From Mycobacterium europaeum (GTDB lineage: Bacteria; Actinomycetota; Actinomycetes; Mycobacteriales; Mycobacteriaceae), in contig NZ_LQOU01000008.1 of NCBI RefSeq assembly GCF_002102155.1, positions 29,871 through 93,870 on the forward strand: 64,000 nucleotides of DNA. The letters are read 5' to 3'. The position numbers and the translations under genes were made by a program. How positions within the stretch are numbered: the stretch's first letter is position 1; each line of letters opens with the position of its first letter. This document shows positions 35,353 through 43,546 of the stretch, piece after piece. A model generated the notes under the pieces. The model ran no database searches, was not told the DNA's origin, and saw nothing but the letters and a program-made list of their open reading frames with translations.

Positions 35353-36693
35353 ATGAGCGGGCTACCGGCCGGGCGGCACCACTTCCGCGGCGACGACGGG
35401 TACGAGCCGGCCCGCCGGCGCACCGTGTGGCACCAACGGGTGCCGGAGCGCTATCCCGAAGTCATCGTCCAGGCCGCCGACGCCGACGACATCGTCGCCG
35501 GCCTCCGCTACGCCACGGCCCACGGCCTGAAGGTCAGCATCGTTTCCGGCGGGCACAGCTTCGCGGCCAGTCACCTGCGTGACGGCTCCGTTCTGCTCGA
35601 CGTCAGCCGCCTGGACCATGCCGTCATCGACGCCGGCAAACGGCTCGCCCAAGTCGGTCCGGGCAAGGGCGGCAGCCTGCTCATGGCCGACCTCGAGGCG
35701 CAGGGCCTGTTCTTCCCCGGCGGCCACTGCAAGGGTGTCTGCCTCGGCGGTTACCTGCTGCAGGGCGGCTACGGCTGGAACAGCCGCATATACGGCCCCG
35801 CCTGCGAGAGCGTCGTCGGCCTGGACGTCGTCACCGCCGAGGGCGAACAGATCCACTGCGACGCCAGCAACAACGCCGACCTCTACTGGGCCGCCCGCGG
35901 CGCCGGGCCTGGCTTCTTCGGTGTGGTCACGTCGTTCTACCTGAAGCTCTATCCCCGGCCCGGCGCCTGCGGCACCAGCGTCTACGTCTACCCGTTCGAG
36001 CTGGCCGACGAGGTCTTCACGTGGACCCGCGCGGTCGGCGCCGAGGTGGACCCTCGCGTCGAGCTGCAGGCCGTGGCCTCGCGCGGAGAACCGAACATGG
36101 GCATCGACACCCCGGTCATCTCGCTCGCCTCGCCCGCGTTCGCGGACTCCGACGAGGAAGCCGAGAAGGCGCTCGCCCTCTTCGGCAGCTGCCCGGTCGC
36201 CGATCGCGCGCTGGTCAAAATCCCCTACCTGCCAACAGATTTGCCGACCTGGTATGACGTCGCGATGAGCCACTACCTGTCCGACCACCACTACGCGGTC
36301 GACAACATGTGGACCTCGGCGTCGGCCGAAGAGCTGCTGCCGGGCATCCGGACGATCCTGGACACCATGCCCCCGCATCCGGCGCACTTCCTGTGGCTCA
36401 ACTGGGGTCCGTGCGCTCCCCGCCAGGACATGGCCTACAGCGTCGAAGGTGACATCTACCTGGCCCTGTACGGGTCCTGGAAGGACCCGGCCGACGAGGC
36501 GAAATACGCCGACTGGGCGCGGTCCAACATGGCGGCGATGTCGGAGTTCGCGATCGGCATCCAGTTGGCCGACGAGAACCTCGGCCAGCGTCCGGCGCGA
36601 TTCGCCAGCGACGCCGCCATGGCCAAGCTCGACCGCGTGCGCGCCGAGTACGACCCCGACGGGCTGTTCAACAGCTGGATGGGACGGCTCTGA
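35353..36693 (+). CDS. FAD-linked oxidase, berberine-bridge-enzyme (BBE) type
   Basis: 446 residues from ATG 35353, with GGGAG just upstream. The N-terminal PCMH-type FAD domain has VSIVSGGHSFAA and H68 matches the His that carries the 8-alpha-FAD bond. GGHCKGVCLGGYLLQGG places C126 where the second, 6-S-cysteinyl bond is made in BBE and GOOX, so the FAD is probably bicovalent. The C-terminus ends with the BBE tail FNSWMGRL. It should oxidise a bulky alcohol, sugar or phenolic substrate with O2. Its TGA shares a base with the next ATG. Confidence 0.88.
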   Translation: MSGLPAGRHHFRGDDGYEPARRRTVWHQRVPERYPEVIVQAADADDIVAGLRYATAHGLKVSIVSGGHSFAASHLRDGSVLLDVSRLDHAVIDAGKRLAQVGPGKGGSLLMADLEAQGLFFPGGHCKGVCLGGYLLQGGYGWNSRIYGPACESVVGLDVVTAEGEQIHCDASNNADLYWAARGAGPGFFGVVTSFYLKLYPRPGACGTSVYVYPFELADEVFTWTRAVGAEVDPRVELQAVASRGEPNMGIDTPVISLASPAFADSDEEAEKALALFGSCPVADRALVKIPYLPTDLPTWYDVAMSHYLSDHHYAVDNMWTSASAEELLPGIRTILDTMPPHPAHFLWLNWGPCAPRQDMAYSVEGDIYLALYGSWKDPADEAKYADWARSNMAAMSEFAIGIQLADENLGQRPARFASDAAMAKLDRVRAEYDPDGLFNSWMGRL

Positions 36694-37502
36694 TGGCCGG
36701 CGACCTCTATCTGGGCTACCGCGGCGACGACGCGAACACCCCGTTCGGCAAGTTCTTCACACCCGAGATGGCCCCGTTGCCACGCCATGTCGTCGAGGCC
36801 TTGGAACACGGCCCGCAAGGCGCCATGGCGCTGTCGGCGTTCGACGAGGCCGCGCGGGTCGCCGACGACGGATACCAGCGGACCGAGAATGGCTACGGGG
36901 TCCTCGAGGACGGCGGCTATCAGGTGTCGGTGCGCACCGACATGCCGGGGGTGACCCCGGCCATGTGGTCCTGGTGGTTCGGCTGGCACGGTTGCGACAG
37001 CCGCCGTTACAAGCTGTGGCATCCGCGGGCCCATCTGCACGCCGCGTGGAAGGACGGCGACGACGCGGGGCGTCTCGGCGCCCAGCGCTACATCGGCCGC
37101 TGGTCGTTGATCAGCGAGTACATCGGCTCGACAATGCTCAATGGCGCAATCCAATTCGTCGAGCCGGCGACGATGGGCTGCCCGCCCGACAGCGACGGTG
37201 CGGTGGCGATCTGTGCCCGGCTGGGGTCCAGCGAAGCCCCGGTGGACGTCGGATGGTTCATTCACCACATCCGGTCGACCGCGAACGGGGCCGAGATGCG
37301 GTCGCGATTCTGGATGGGCGGACGGCACATCGAGGTGCGCAATGTGCCTGGCGTCGCGTCGCGGGCGGTGCGCCCGATCGCCTCGCGGGTGCTCGGCAAC
37401 GCCGAGACCAGCGCCCGCAACCTGATGGTGCATTGCGCCCAGGAGATGAATCACCTGGCCGCCTTCCTACCGGACCTCTACGAAGCCTTCGGCAACGAAT
37501 AG
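36693..37502 (+). CDS. DAPG/phloretin hydrolase (PhlG-like) family protein
   Basis: 269 residues. The family signature is WWFGWHGCDSRRYKLWHPRA (about 94-113) followed by the zinc ligands expected from PhlG: a His in that block (H114, or H110), E142 in ISEYIG, and H247 with E251 in MVHCAQEMNH, the exact H-x3-E spacing. PhlG cleaves an acyl-aryl C-C bond in 2,4-diacetylphloroglucinol, so this enzyme probably hydrolyses a C-acylated phenol or related 1,3-diketone. Translationally coupled to the BBE-type oxidase upstream. The call is by motif; no search was run. Confidence 0.75.
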   Translation: MAGDLYLGYRGDDANTPFGKFFTPEMAPLPRHVVEALEHGPQGAMALSAFDEAARVADDGYQRTENGYGVLEDGGYQVSVRTDMPGVTPAMWSWWFGWHGCDSRRYKLWHPRAHLHAAWKDGDDAGRLGAQRYIGRWSLISEYIGSTMLNGAIQFVEPATMGCPPDSDGAVAICARLGSSEAPVDVGWFIHHIRSTANGAEMRSRFWMGGRHIEVRNVPGVASRAVRPIASRVLGNAETSARNLMVHCAQEMNHLAAFLPDLYEAFGNE

Positions 37503-37541
37503 GCGCCCGGGCCCGTTTAGCGCACCGGGGACAGCACGCCG

Positions 37542-39299
37542 TCAGGCGGGCGGCAGTTGCCGCGGGTCCGCGGGTGGATCGAGTTCGGCCGGTCCGTCGC
37601 GCTGCGTCAATTCCGGAGCGCTTCCACGCTCCGACGCGCCCAGCGAGGCGGCGGACAGGTCTTGACCGCCCGGCCGCCGTGCGGTCACCGCGGTACGATC
37701 CACGCGCGACGAGTCGATGAATCCCGTGGCGGGGGAGGGCTGTTCATCCGTCGTGGCCGAGGGCGTGGGCCGCTCGCCGGCGTCGGAGCTCTCGGAGTCC
37801 ATCGTGACCCGGTGGGTGCGCCGCAGCGCGAAGGTGATCTCCTCGACCTCTTCGAAGACCTGACGCGCGGTGCGCAGCGGCGCGGTCGTCGTGTCGAGCA
37901 CCCGCGCCACGAACGGCGGCACCAGCGGGCGAACCCACCGCGCCGCGGCCTTGGTGGCATCGGGAATCGAGGGAATGAGCGACGCGCCACGGTCTTCGCG
38001 CGGCGCGACCTCGCGCCCGGCCGGCGCCGGCAAGTTCTCCACGCCGGTGGTCTGCGCGGGGGCGGGCAGGCCGACCAGCGCCCGGCTGGCGGCCTCGGCT
38101 TCCGCGGCGATGGGCAGGTAGATGTCTTCGTCGGCCGGTTCGAGAGTGCGTTGTGACGGCGCCCGCGCCGGGGGCTCGAACGCCGCCTCGATTCGCCGGC
38201 GTTGCTGCTCGCGGTCGATCTCCGTCTGGGCCTCGATCGCCATCCGAGCCTGGGTGAGTTGGTGCTCGGCCCACATGATCTCGGCCTCGCGACGGACCTC
38301 GGCCCGCTTGATCGCGATGGCGGTGTCCGCCTCGAGTTCTGCGCGTTCGCGCTCCGCGCGCGCCGACGCATGGCGATCCTGGGTGGTCTCTCCACGCCAC
38401 CGTCCCAGGATCAGCGGCAGCAGGTAGACCAGGACGCAGAACGCGATCGCCATGAGCCGCAACGTCAGGGCGCCGAAGTCGGCCGATGTCAGGTCGTTCA
38501 TCGCGACCCAGCGCGCTCCCAGGCCGCGATCGGCGTCGGCGACCACGCCGCGGCGCGCCTCGTCGAGCGCGTGCTGCTCCCGGGAGATGGCGGCGTCCAG
38601 CGCGGGCGCTTGGCGGTCACGGGCGGCCAACGCGCTGTCCAGTTCGCGCTGGGCATCCGCCAAAACCTCGTTCGCCGTTCGTGTTTCGGGTCCCGCGCCG
38701 GGGACACCGGTGATCCGGGTTTGCGGGCAGGCCGGGGTCGGGTGGTATTCGCAGCGCGCGATGACCAGGGCCTGATCCTGCTGCTGGTGAGCCCGGTCGA
38801 CGGCGCCGTCGAGCGCGGCGCGCGTGTCCCGGGTTTGTTGCAGCGACGCCGACGCTTGCGCCACCGCCGGCGTCGAACCGGCGTCGCGCAGGGCGCGTTC
38901 GTCGAGACGATGGTCGATCGAGCCGGAGAGCAGGACGATCGCGGCCAGTTCACCCACGACGGCGCCCAGCGCGGCCGCCACCGCCGCGCGCGCCGCCACC
39001 CCGGCCCGGCCCCCGGGGGACCCGGCCGCGGTGGCGCGGGTGACCGCGCCGACCAGCAGTCCGAACACCAGGGTCACCGGCAGGATGGAAAGGAGTGACC
39101 AGCGAGTTGACTCGCTCACCGCCAGCGTCGCGACGAGCCAGGCCAGCACCGCCCCGAACAGCACCACCGCGCCGGATACGGCGTGGGTGGACCGCTCGTG
39201 GCGCTCATCCAGCTCCCGCCACTGACCACCGCCGAGCCAGGTGAGCAGGCTCGCGGGCGACAGGTCCGAGCGCCGCTCGGCAGCTTTGTGGGCGCACAT
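37542..39299 (-). CDS. DUF4407 integral membrane protein (Rv1779c-type)
   Basis: 585 residues from ATG 39297-39299. Four hydrophobic segments (about 42-62, 68-88, 103-125 and 282-302) surround a charged, Gln/Arg-rich coiled-coil region (about 135-260) and a long cytoplasmic helical tail with heptad-like ARAERERAELEADTAIAIKR. The C-terminal 150 residues are Pro/Ala-rich. The family is of unknown function. It sits divergent from an Rv1780-type gene, the same order as in M. tuberculosis upstream of malQ and ESX-5. Confidence 0.75.
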   Translation of the reverse strand: MCAHKAAERRSDLSPASLLTWLGGGQWRELDERHERSTHAVSGAVVLFGAVLAWLVATLAVSESTRWSLLSILPVTLVFGLLVGAVTRATAAGSPGGRAGVAARAAVAAALGAVVGELAAIVLLSGSIDHRLDERALRDAGSTPAVAQASASLQQTRDTRAALDGAVDRAHQQQDQALVIARCEYHPTPACPQTRITGVPGAGPETRTANEVLADAQRELDSALAARDRQAPALDAAISREQHALDEARRGVVADADRGLGARWVAMNDLTSADFGALTLRLMAIAFCVLVYLLPLILGRWRGETTQDRHASARAERERAELEADTAIAIKRAEVRREAEIMWAEHQLTQARMAIEAQTEIDREQQRRRIEAAFEPPARAPSQRTLEPADEDIYLPIAAEAEAASRALVGLPAPAQTTGVENLPAPAGREVAPREDRGASLIPSIPDATKAAARWVRPLVPPFVARVLDTTTAPLRTARQVFEEVEEITFALRRTHRVTMDSESSDAGERPTPSATTDEQPSPATGFIDSSRVDRTAVTARRPGGQDLSAASLGASERGSAPELTQRDGPAELDPPADPRQLPPA

Positions 39300-39495
39300 C
39301 GAAAACACCTCCCAACGCAACAAGCCTCCCAGGCCACCACCCGGCGAATCGAATTGAAGCCCCCGGTGTGTGGCGCGCCTCACAATGCGCCGGGATCGAC
39401 GGCGGTCCCAGCGGGGAGCCGTACCGGGGCCGATTTCCCGCGACGCGGGCAGATCAGCAACGGTTCGCGCGGCCGGCGTGAGACGGTATAAGCCT

Positions 39496-40053
39496 ATGGA
39501 GACTCACGATTTTGTCACCTACGAAGAGTTCGGACGCAGATTCTTCGAGGTCGCGGTCACCCCCGAGCGTGTCGCCGCCGCATTCGCCGACATCGCCGGC
39601 AACGAGTTCGCCATGGAGCCCATCGCGCAAGGGCCCGGCGGGATCGCCAAGGTCAGCGCGAACGTCAAGATCCACGAGCCCAAAGTCACCCGCCGCCTGG
39701 GCGACAGCATCACCTTCGTCATACACATCCCGCTGTCGATCGATCTGCTACTCGACCTCCGACTCGACAAGCAGCGGTTCGTGGTCTCGGGGGACATCGC
39801 GTTGCGGGCCACGGCGCGGGCCGCCGAGCCGCTGCTGCTGATCGTCGACGTCGCGAAGCCACGACCGTCCGACATCACCGTCAACGTGTCGTCGAAGTCC
39901 TTCCGCGGCGAGGTGTTGCGCATCCTCGCCGGCGTCGACGGTGAGATCCGCCGGTTCGTCGCCCAGTATGTCGCCGAGGAGATCGACGCGCCGCACTCGC
40001 AGGCCGCGCAGGTCATCGACGTGGCGAAGCAATTGGCCGAGGCCTGGCCCTGA
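39496..40053 (+). CDS. Conserved hypothetical protein, Rv1780-type
   Basis: 185 residues from ATG 39496. No motif is diagnostic; the opening ETHDFVTYEEFGRRFFEVAV and length fit the Rv1780 protein of M. tuberculosis, which also neighbours DUF4407 and malQ. The alternating polar/apolar strands after residue 60 suggest a beta-rich SRPBCC- or lipid-binding-like fold. Function unknown. In M. tuberculosis malQ follows directly; here about 4 kb of extra genes separate them. Confidence 0.65.
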   Translation: METHDFVTYEEFGRRFFEVAVTPERVAAAFADIAGNEFAMEPIAQGPGGIAKVSANVKIHEPKVTRRLGDSITFVIHIPLSIDLLLDLRLDKQRFVVSGDIALRATARAAEPLLLIVDVAKPRPSDITVNVSSKSFRGEVLRILAGVDGEIRRFVAQYVAEEIDAPHSQAAQVIDVAKQLAEAWP

Positions 40054-40174
40054 CTTTCCAGGCCGACGCGTAGGTCCGGCCGTCCCCGGGTATCCACCGC
40101 GTGTTGCGCGCCTCCCGCCTGTGTCGCGGTGCCGGCGCCCAGCACGATCATCGTCCGGGGAGGAGCGAGAAGAC

Positions 40175-40603
40175 TTGGCTCGAGTAGATGTTTCGGTGAC
40201 GTCGCAGGTAGATCCGGAGACCGCCTGGAAGCTGGCGTCCGACCTGAGCCGGTTCGACGAGTGGATGACCATTTTCGCCGGATGGCGCGGACCCGTTCCG
40301 CAAACCATCGAGGAGGGCACCTGCGTGTCCTCCTGCGTGAAGGTCAAGGGGTTTCGCAACGTCATCCACTGGACGGTCACCCGCTACGACGAGCCGAAAT
40401 CCATTGAGCTGCAAGGTCGCGGTCGCGGGGGGATTCGCCTCGGAGTGGCGATGACCGTCACGGACGAGCAATCCGGAACCGACTTCCACCTGACCGCGGA
40501 CATCAGGGGCGGATTGCTCAGCGGTCCGATCGGGGGGCTGGTCGCACGGGTGCTCCGCTCCGATGTGGAGAAGTCCGTGCACAACCTCGTCGCGCTGCAA
40601 TAG
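40175..40603 (+). CDS. SRPBCC (START-like) family protein
   Basis: 142 residues from TTG 40175, with GGGGAGGAG about 10 nt upstream. Opening VDVSVTSQVDPETAWKLASD then LSRFDEWMTI is the polyketide-cyclase/SRPBCC first strand-helix, and the end RSDVEKSVHNLVALQ is the long C-terminal helix. The family binds hydrophobic ligands in a deep cavity. Convergent with the UsfY-like gene. Ligand unknown. Confidence 0.75.
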   Translation: MARVDVSVTSQVDPETAWKLASDLSRFDEWMTIFAGWRGPVPQTIEEGTCVSSCVKVKGFRNVIHWTVTRYDEPKSIELQGRGRGGIRLGVAMTVTDEQSGTDFHLTADIRGGLLSGPIGGLVARVLRSDVEKSVHNLVALQ

Positions 40604-40605
40604 CG

Positions 40606-40887
40606 CTAGCGTGCCGCGTGGCCGATCGGCCACTCCCGTTCAGACTGGCGAATTCGCCTGCGGTCCATGGTAAGCCAGGCCAAACCGGCGCCGAACCCGA
40701 GCAGGGCGACGATGGCCGCCGCTACGCCCGCACCGGCGTCCCCGAGGGCGAAGGTCGCCACGCACACCACGAGTGCCAGGACCGCGGCCCCGACGACGAT
40801 GAGCCCGGGCGTGTGCTCGACGTCCCGTTCCGGCTCGGCGCCATGTCGATGGGTGGTCCGATCATGGTCGACGGGGCTGTGCCTCAT
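40606..40887 (-). CDS. Small membrane protein, UsfY-like
   Basis: 93 residues from ATG 40885-40887, preceded by AGAGGAG. Two transmembrane helices (about 27-45 and 50-70) flanked by a His/Asp/Arg-rich N-terminus and basic C-terminus; opening MRHSPVDHDRTTHRHG resembles UsfY, a product known from the sigF locus of mycobacteria. A good SigF-type promoter lies just upstream, which supports the identification. Function unknown. Confidence 0.6.
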   Translation of the reverse strand: MRHSPVDHDRTTHRHGAEPERDVEHTPGLIVVGAAVLALVVCVATFALGDAGAGVAAAIVALLGFGAGLAWLTMDRRRIRQSEREWPIGHAAR

Positions 40888-40933
40888 GGGCGTCTCCTCT
40901 GCTGTCACTTCCGTTCGGCCGCTTCCGTTGTGC

Positions 40934-40959
40934 TACCCGGATCGCCGTCGGGACAAACG
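40934..40959 (-). promoter_or_regulatory. SigF-type promoter upstream of the UsfY-like gene
   Basis: Reading leftwards: CGTTT (-35, 40959-40955), 16-nt spacer, GGGTA (-10, 40938-40934), against the known mycobacterial SigF consensus GGTTT-N15-17-GGGTA. Transcription would begin near 40927 and give a leader of about 40 nt to the ATG at 40887. Confidence 0.6.
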
Positions 40960-41007
40960 AAGTGAGGCCGCGACGCCGAGGCGCCACCGCCGAGGATGCC
41001 GCGCTGC

Positions 41008-42843
41008 CTACAGGGTCTGGTGGCGCCCGAAGTACTTGTGGTCCTCGCTGTAACCGCCGTAACCGCTGCCGATGTCGCGGTAGTCGGCGACGAACTCGAT
41101 TCCCTTGATCCACTTGACGAGTTTGAAGCCGTGCTGCAATTCGTTGCGCAGCCGCAGCGGCCTGCCGTGCATGTAGGGGAGCGGCTGGTCGTTCATCTTG
41201 TAGGCGAGCATGGTCATGTGATGGTCCATCTGCCCGATGTGATGGGCGTTGTAATAGATGCCGCCCGTCGCGCCGAGGCCCATCGAATAGAACACCGCCC
41301 ATTTGGCTTCCGGTAGCGGCTTGACGATGTCCATGATCGTTTTCATCTGCACGCCACCCCATTTGGCGACGCCCGACCAGGCCTGGATGCAGAAGTGCTG
41401 GCTGATCTGCTCGTGGTAGGGCAGCGCCATCAAGTCCTCGAGCGAGAACTCCATCGGGTGTTCGACCAGACCGTAGACCTTGAGCCGCCAGTCCTTGAAG
41501 TCGTTCTGCTCGAGTTCCTTGTACTCGACGGTCTCGGGCAGGCGCCCGTTGCGCCAATGGTGCGGCGAGATGTCCTTCTCGGTGAAGGCGCCGGGCTTGG
41601 GGTCGAGCTGCTCGAGCATGCGTTGGAAGGGGCCGACGAGCGCGTACCCGACCCGCTGGATCACCCGCGGATGGCGAATGGTGAACGGGGTGGCCCACAC
41701 CCACGCGATCGCCGTCAGCACCATGGCCGCGGCGAAGATCCCGAAGCCGACCCAGCTGTTGTCGTCGCGGGAGGCGAACATGTGGTTGAGGTTTCGCAGC
41801 GCGCTGGTCGTCAACACCATCGTGACGTGAACCAGGATGAAGAACAGGAAGTAGACCAGCACCACGAAGTGCAGCGACCGCGCGTGCTGGATGCTCAGCC
41901 GCTTGCTCAACCAGTGCACGCGTTGCGACAGCGCGGGCGACATGCCCAGGCCGGTGATCAGCGCGGCGGGTGCGGCGATGAAAACCGTGGTGAAGTAGGC
42001 CAACAACTGCAGGCCGTTGTAGGCGACCCACCCGTTGTCGGTCGGCCAGTCCAGTGACAGGTACTGAACCGCCACCGACGCCGCGTTGGGGAAGACGTCC
42101 CAGCTGGTCGGGACGATGTGCCGCCACTGGCCGGTGGCGAACAGCAGCACGTAGAAGACCGCGCCGTTGACGAGCCACAGCACGTCCACCCCGAGATGCC
42201 ACCAACGGGCGAGCCCGATCGAGTGGCGGAACCCGGGCAGCCCGAATTGTGGTGGCAGCGCCACGGTGTCGGAATTGGCCGTCCACAGCTCGTCGTCGGG
42301 CACCGGCGGGCCCACCCGCAGCCACTCGTCCTTGCCCGGGGTGGCGTTGCGGCTGAAGTAGAGGCGGGGATGGTCGCAGAGGATCTGGATCCCCGTCCTG
42401 ATGATGAACATCATCATGAACAGGTTGAAGAAGTGCGTCCACCCGATCCAGGCCGGCAGGCCAGGGGTGACACCGGAGCTGTCCGTCCCGGGATAACGCT
42501 GGATGAAGGACTGCACCGCCGGCATGTTGTGCAGGCCTTTGCCGACGGCCACCCCGACGATCAGCAGGGCAAACCCGATGGGGATCAGCCAGAGCAGGTT
42601 GAACCACCGGTCACGGCCGATGCGCAGCTTCGGGGCCGTCGCCCGCCTGGTGAGATCGAAGCCGCCGCCGTAGGTCTCGACGTCGATGACGTCTTCGGCG
42701 GTGTGAATCTCGTTGCGGTAATCCGGCGGGGACTCCAGCGGCGTGCCCACTGCCAGTGTCGATACATTGCCGTTCGGCGCTGACCGGCCTCCGTTGGTGC
42801 CGGCGGCGTCGACGTTCAGGTTCCGATGCTCGGTGTCCGTCAC
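41008..42843 (-). CDS. Fused cytochrome b561-like membrane domain and sulfite-oxidase-type molybdopterin domain
   Basis: 611 residues from GTG 42841-42843. The N-terminal half has about five hydrophobic segments with candidate haem-ligand His residues (GWTHFFNLFMMM, ARWWHLGVDVLW, HARSLHFVVLVY, ILVHVTMVL), a b561-type membrane cytochrome. The C-terminal half (from about 430) is a molybdopterin domain with the Mo-ligating Cys in SQHFCIQAWSGVAKWGG, followed by GRPLRLRNELQHGFK. It looks like a YedZ/YedY-type pair joined in one chain: the quinone side reduces the Mo site or the reverse. No Tat signal is visible. Substrate unknown. Confidence 0.8.
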   Translation of the reverse strand: MTDTEHRNLNVDAAGTNGGRSAPNGNVSTLAVGTPLESPPDYRNEIHTAEDVIDVETYGGGFDLTRRATAPKLRIGRDRWFNLLWLIPIGFALLIVGVAVGKGLHNMPAVQSFIQRYPGTDSSGVTPGLPAWIGWTHFFNLFMMMFIIRTGIQILCDHPRLYFSRNATPGKDEWLRVGPPVPDDELWTANSDTVALPPQFGLPGFRHSIGLARWWHLGVDVLWLVNGAVFYVLLFATGQWRHIVPTSWDVFPNAASVAVQYLSLDWPTDNGWVAYNGLQLLAYFTTVFIAAPAALITGLGMSPALSQRVHWLSKRLSIQHARSLHFVVLVYFLFFILVHVTMVLTTSALRNLNHMFASRDDNSWVGFGIFAAAMVLTAIAWVWATPFTIRHPRVIQRVGYALVGPFQRMLEQLDPKPGAFTEKDISPHHWRNGRLPETVEYKELEQNDFKDWRLKVYGLVEHPMEFSLEDLMALPYHEQISQHFCIQAWSGVAKWGGVQMKTIMDIVKPLPEAKWAVFYSMGLGATGGIYYNAHHIGQMDHHMTMLAYKMNDQPLPYMHGRPLRLRNELQHGFKLVKWIKGIEFVADYRDIGSGYGGYSEDHKYFGRHQTL

Positions 42844-43073
42844 GCCGCCGAAAATACACGAACCGACTTGTATAAATTGGACACGATCAGGAAGAACCGC
42901 GGCGCTTCGCGCCCCACCGGGTCCCACGGCCGCAGGCCGCGCTCCGGCGTGGGCAAAATTCGCCTCGACCCGGCCGGTGATAACCGCAATCGCCCAACAA
43001 TGGCCGCGTTCTTACCGCAGATTCGGTTCATGGGCGGTCGCTGTGAGTTTGCGCAAAGTCTTCTGGAAGCTCG

Positions 43074-43541
43074 CTAGGCCGGGTCGTGCCGGCGCACCCG
43101 GCGGACCGACCGGGTCTCAACGGCGTTGATGGTCAACGCCCGGCGGGCGATCCGCCAGCGGTCGGTCAGCTCGTATTCGTCGTCGTAGCGCAGATGCCAG
43201 ACCACGTCGGCGAGCTCGTCGCCGCGCTGGTCCCAGTGGTGTGCGATGCACGCGACGCGCCCGCGCGCGGTACCCGGTCGGGCGCCCAGGTCGTACACCT
43301 CGCCGATGATGGCGTGCTGGGTCCGGATGAGCGCCGCGACGGCGGCGACCGCGCCGGCGATGGCGTCTCGGCCCTGGTGCGAACGGACCGGCTCGAGCGC
43401 CTTCGGCGGGTCGGCCACCACCAGCACGGCGGCGTCGGTGAATAGCTCCGCGACGGAGTCGAATTGGCGGTCATCGACGTGCGCCGCGTATCGGTGCACC
43501 AAGTCGCTGAGGGCGGCTCGGTCGTCGGTCGACAGCGTCAT
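43074..43541 (-). CDS. NTF2-like (SnoaL_4) family protein
   Basis: 155 residues from ATG 43539-43541; the frame continues open to 43904 but that part overlaps the LLM gene. Opening DDRAALSDLVHRYAAHVDDR and FTDAAVLVV are the first helix and strand of the NTF2-like cone; the C-terminus has DVVWHLRYDDEYELTDRWRI. His/Asp residues in the pocket would fit a ketosteroid-isomerase- or dehydratase-like role. It starts 5 nt after the LLM oxidoreductase stop, so the two are in one operon. Confidence 0.8.
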   Translation of the reverse strand: MTLSTDDRAALSDLVHRYAAHVDDRQFDSVAELFTDAAVLVVADPPKALEPVRSHQGRDAIAGAVAAVAALIRTQHAIIGEVYDLGARPGTARGRVACIAHHWDQRGDELADVVWHLRYDDEYELTDRWRIARRALTINAVETRSVRRVRRHDPA

Positions 43542-43546
43542 CGGGG

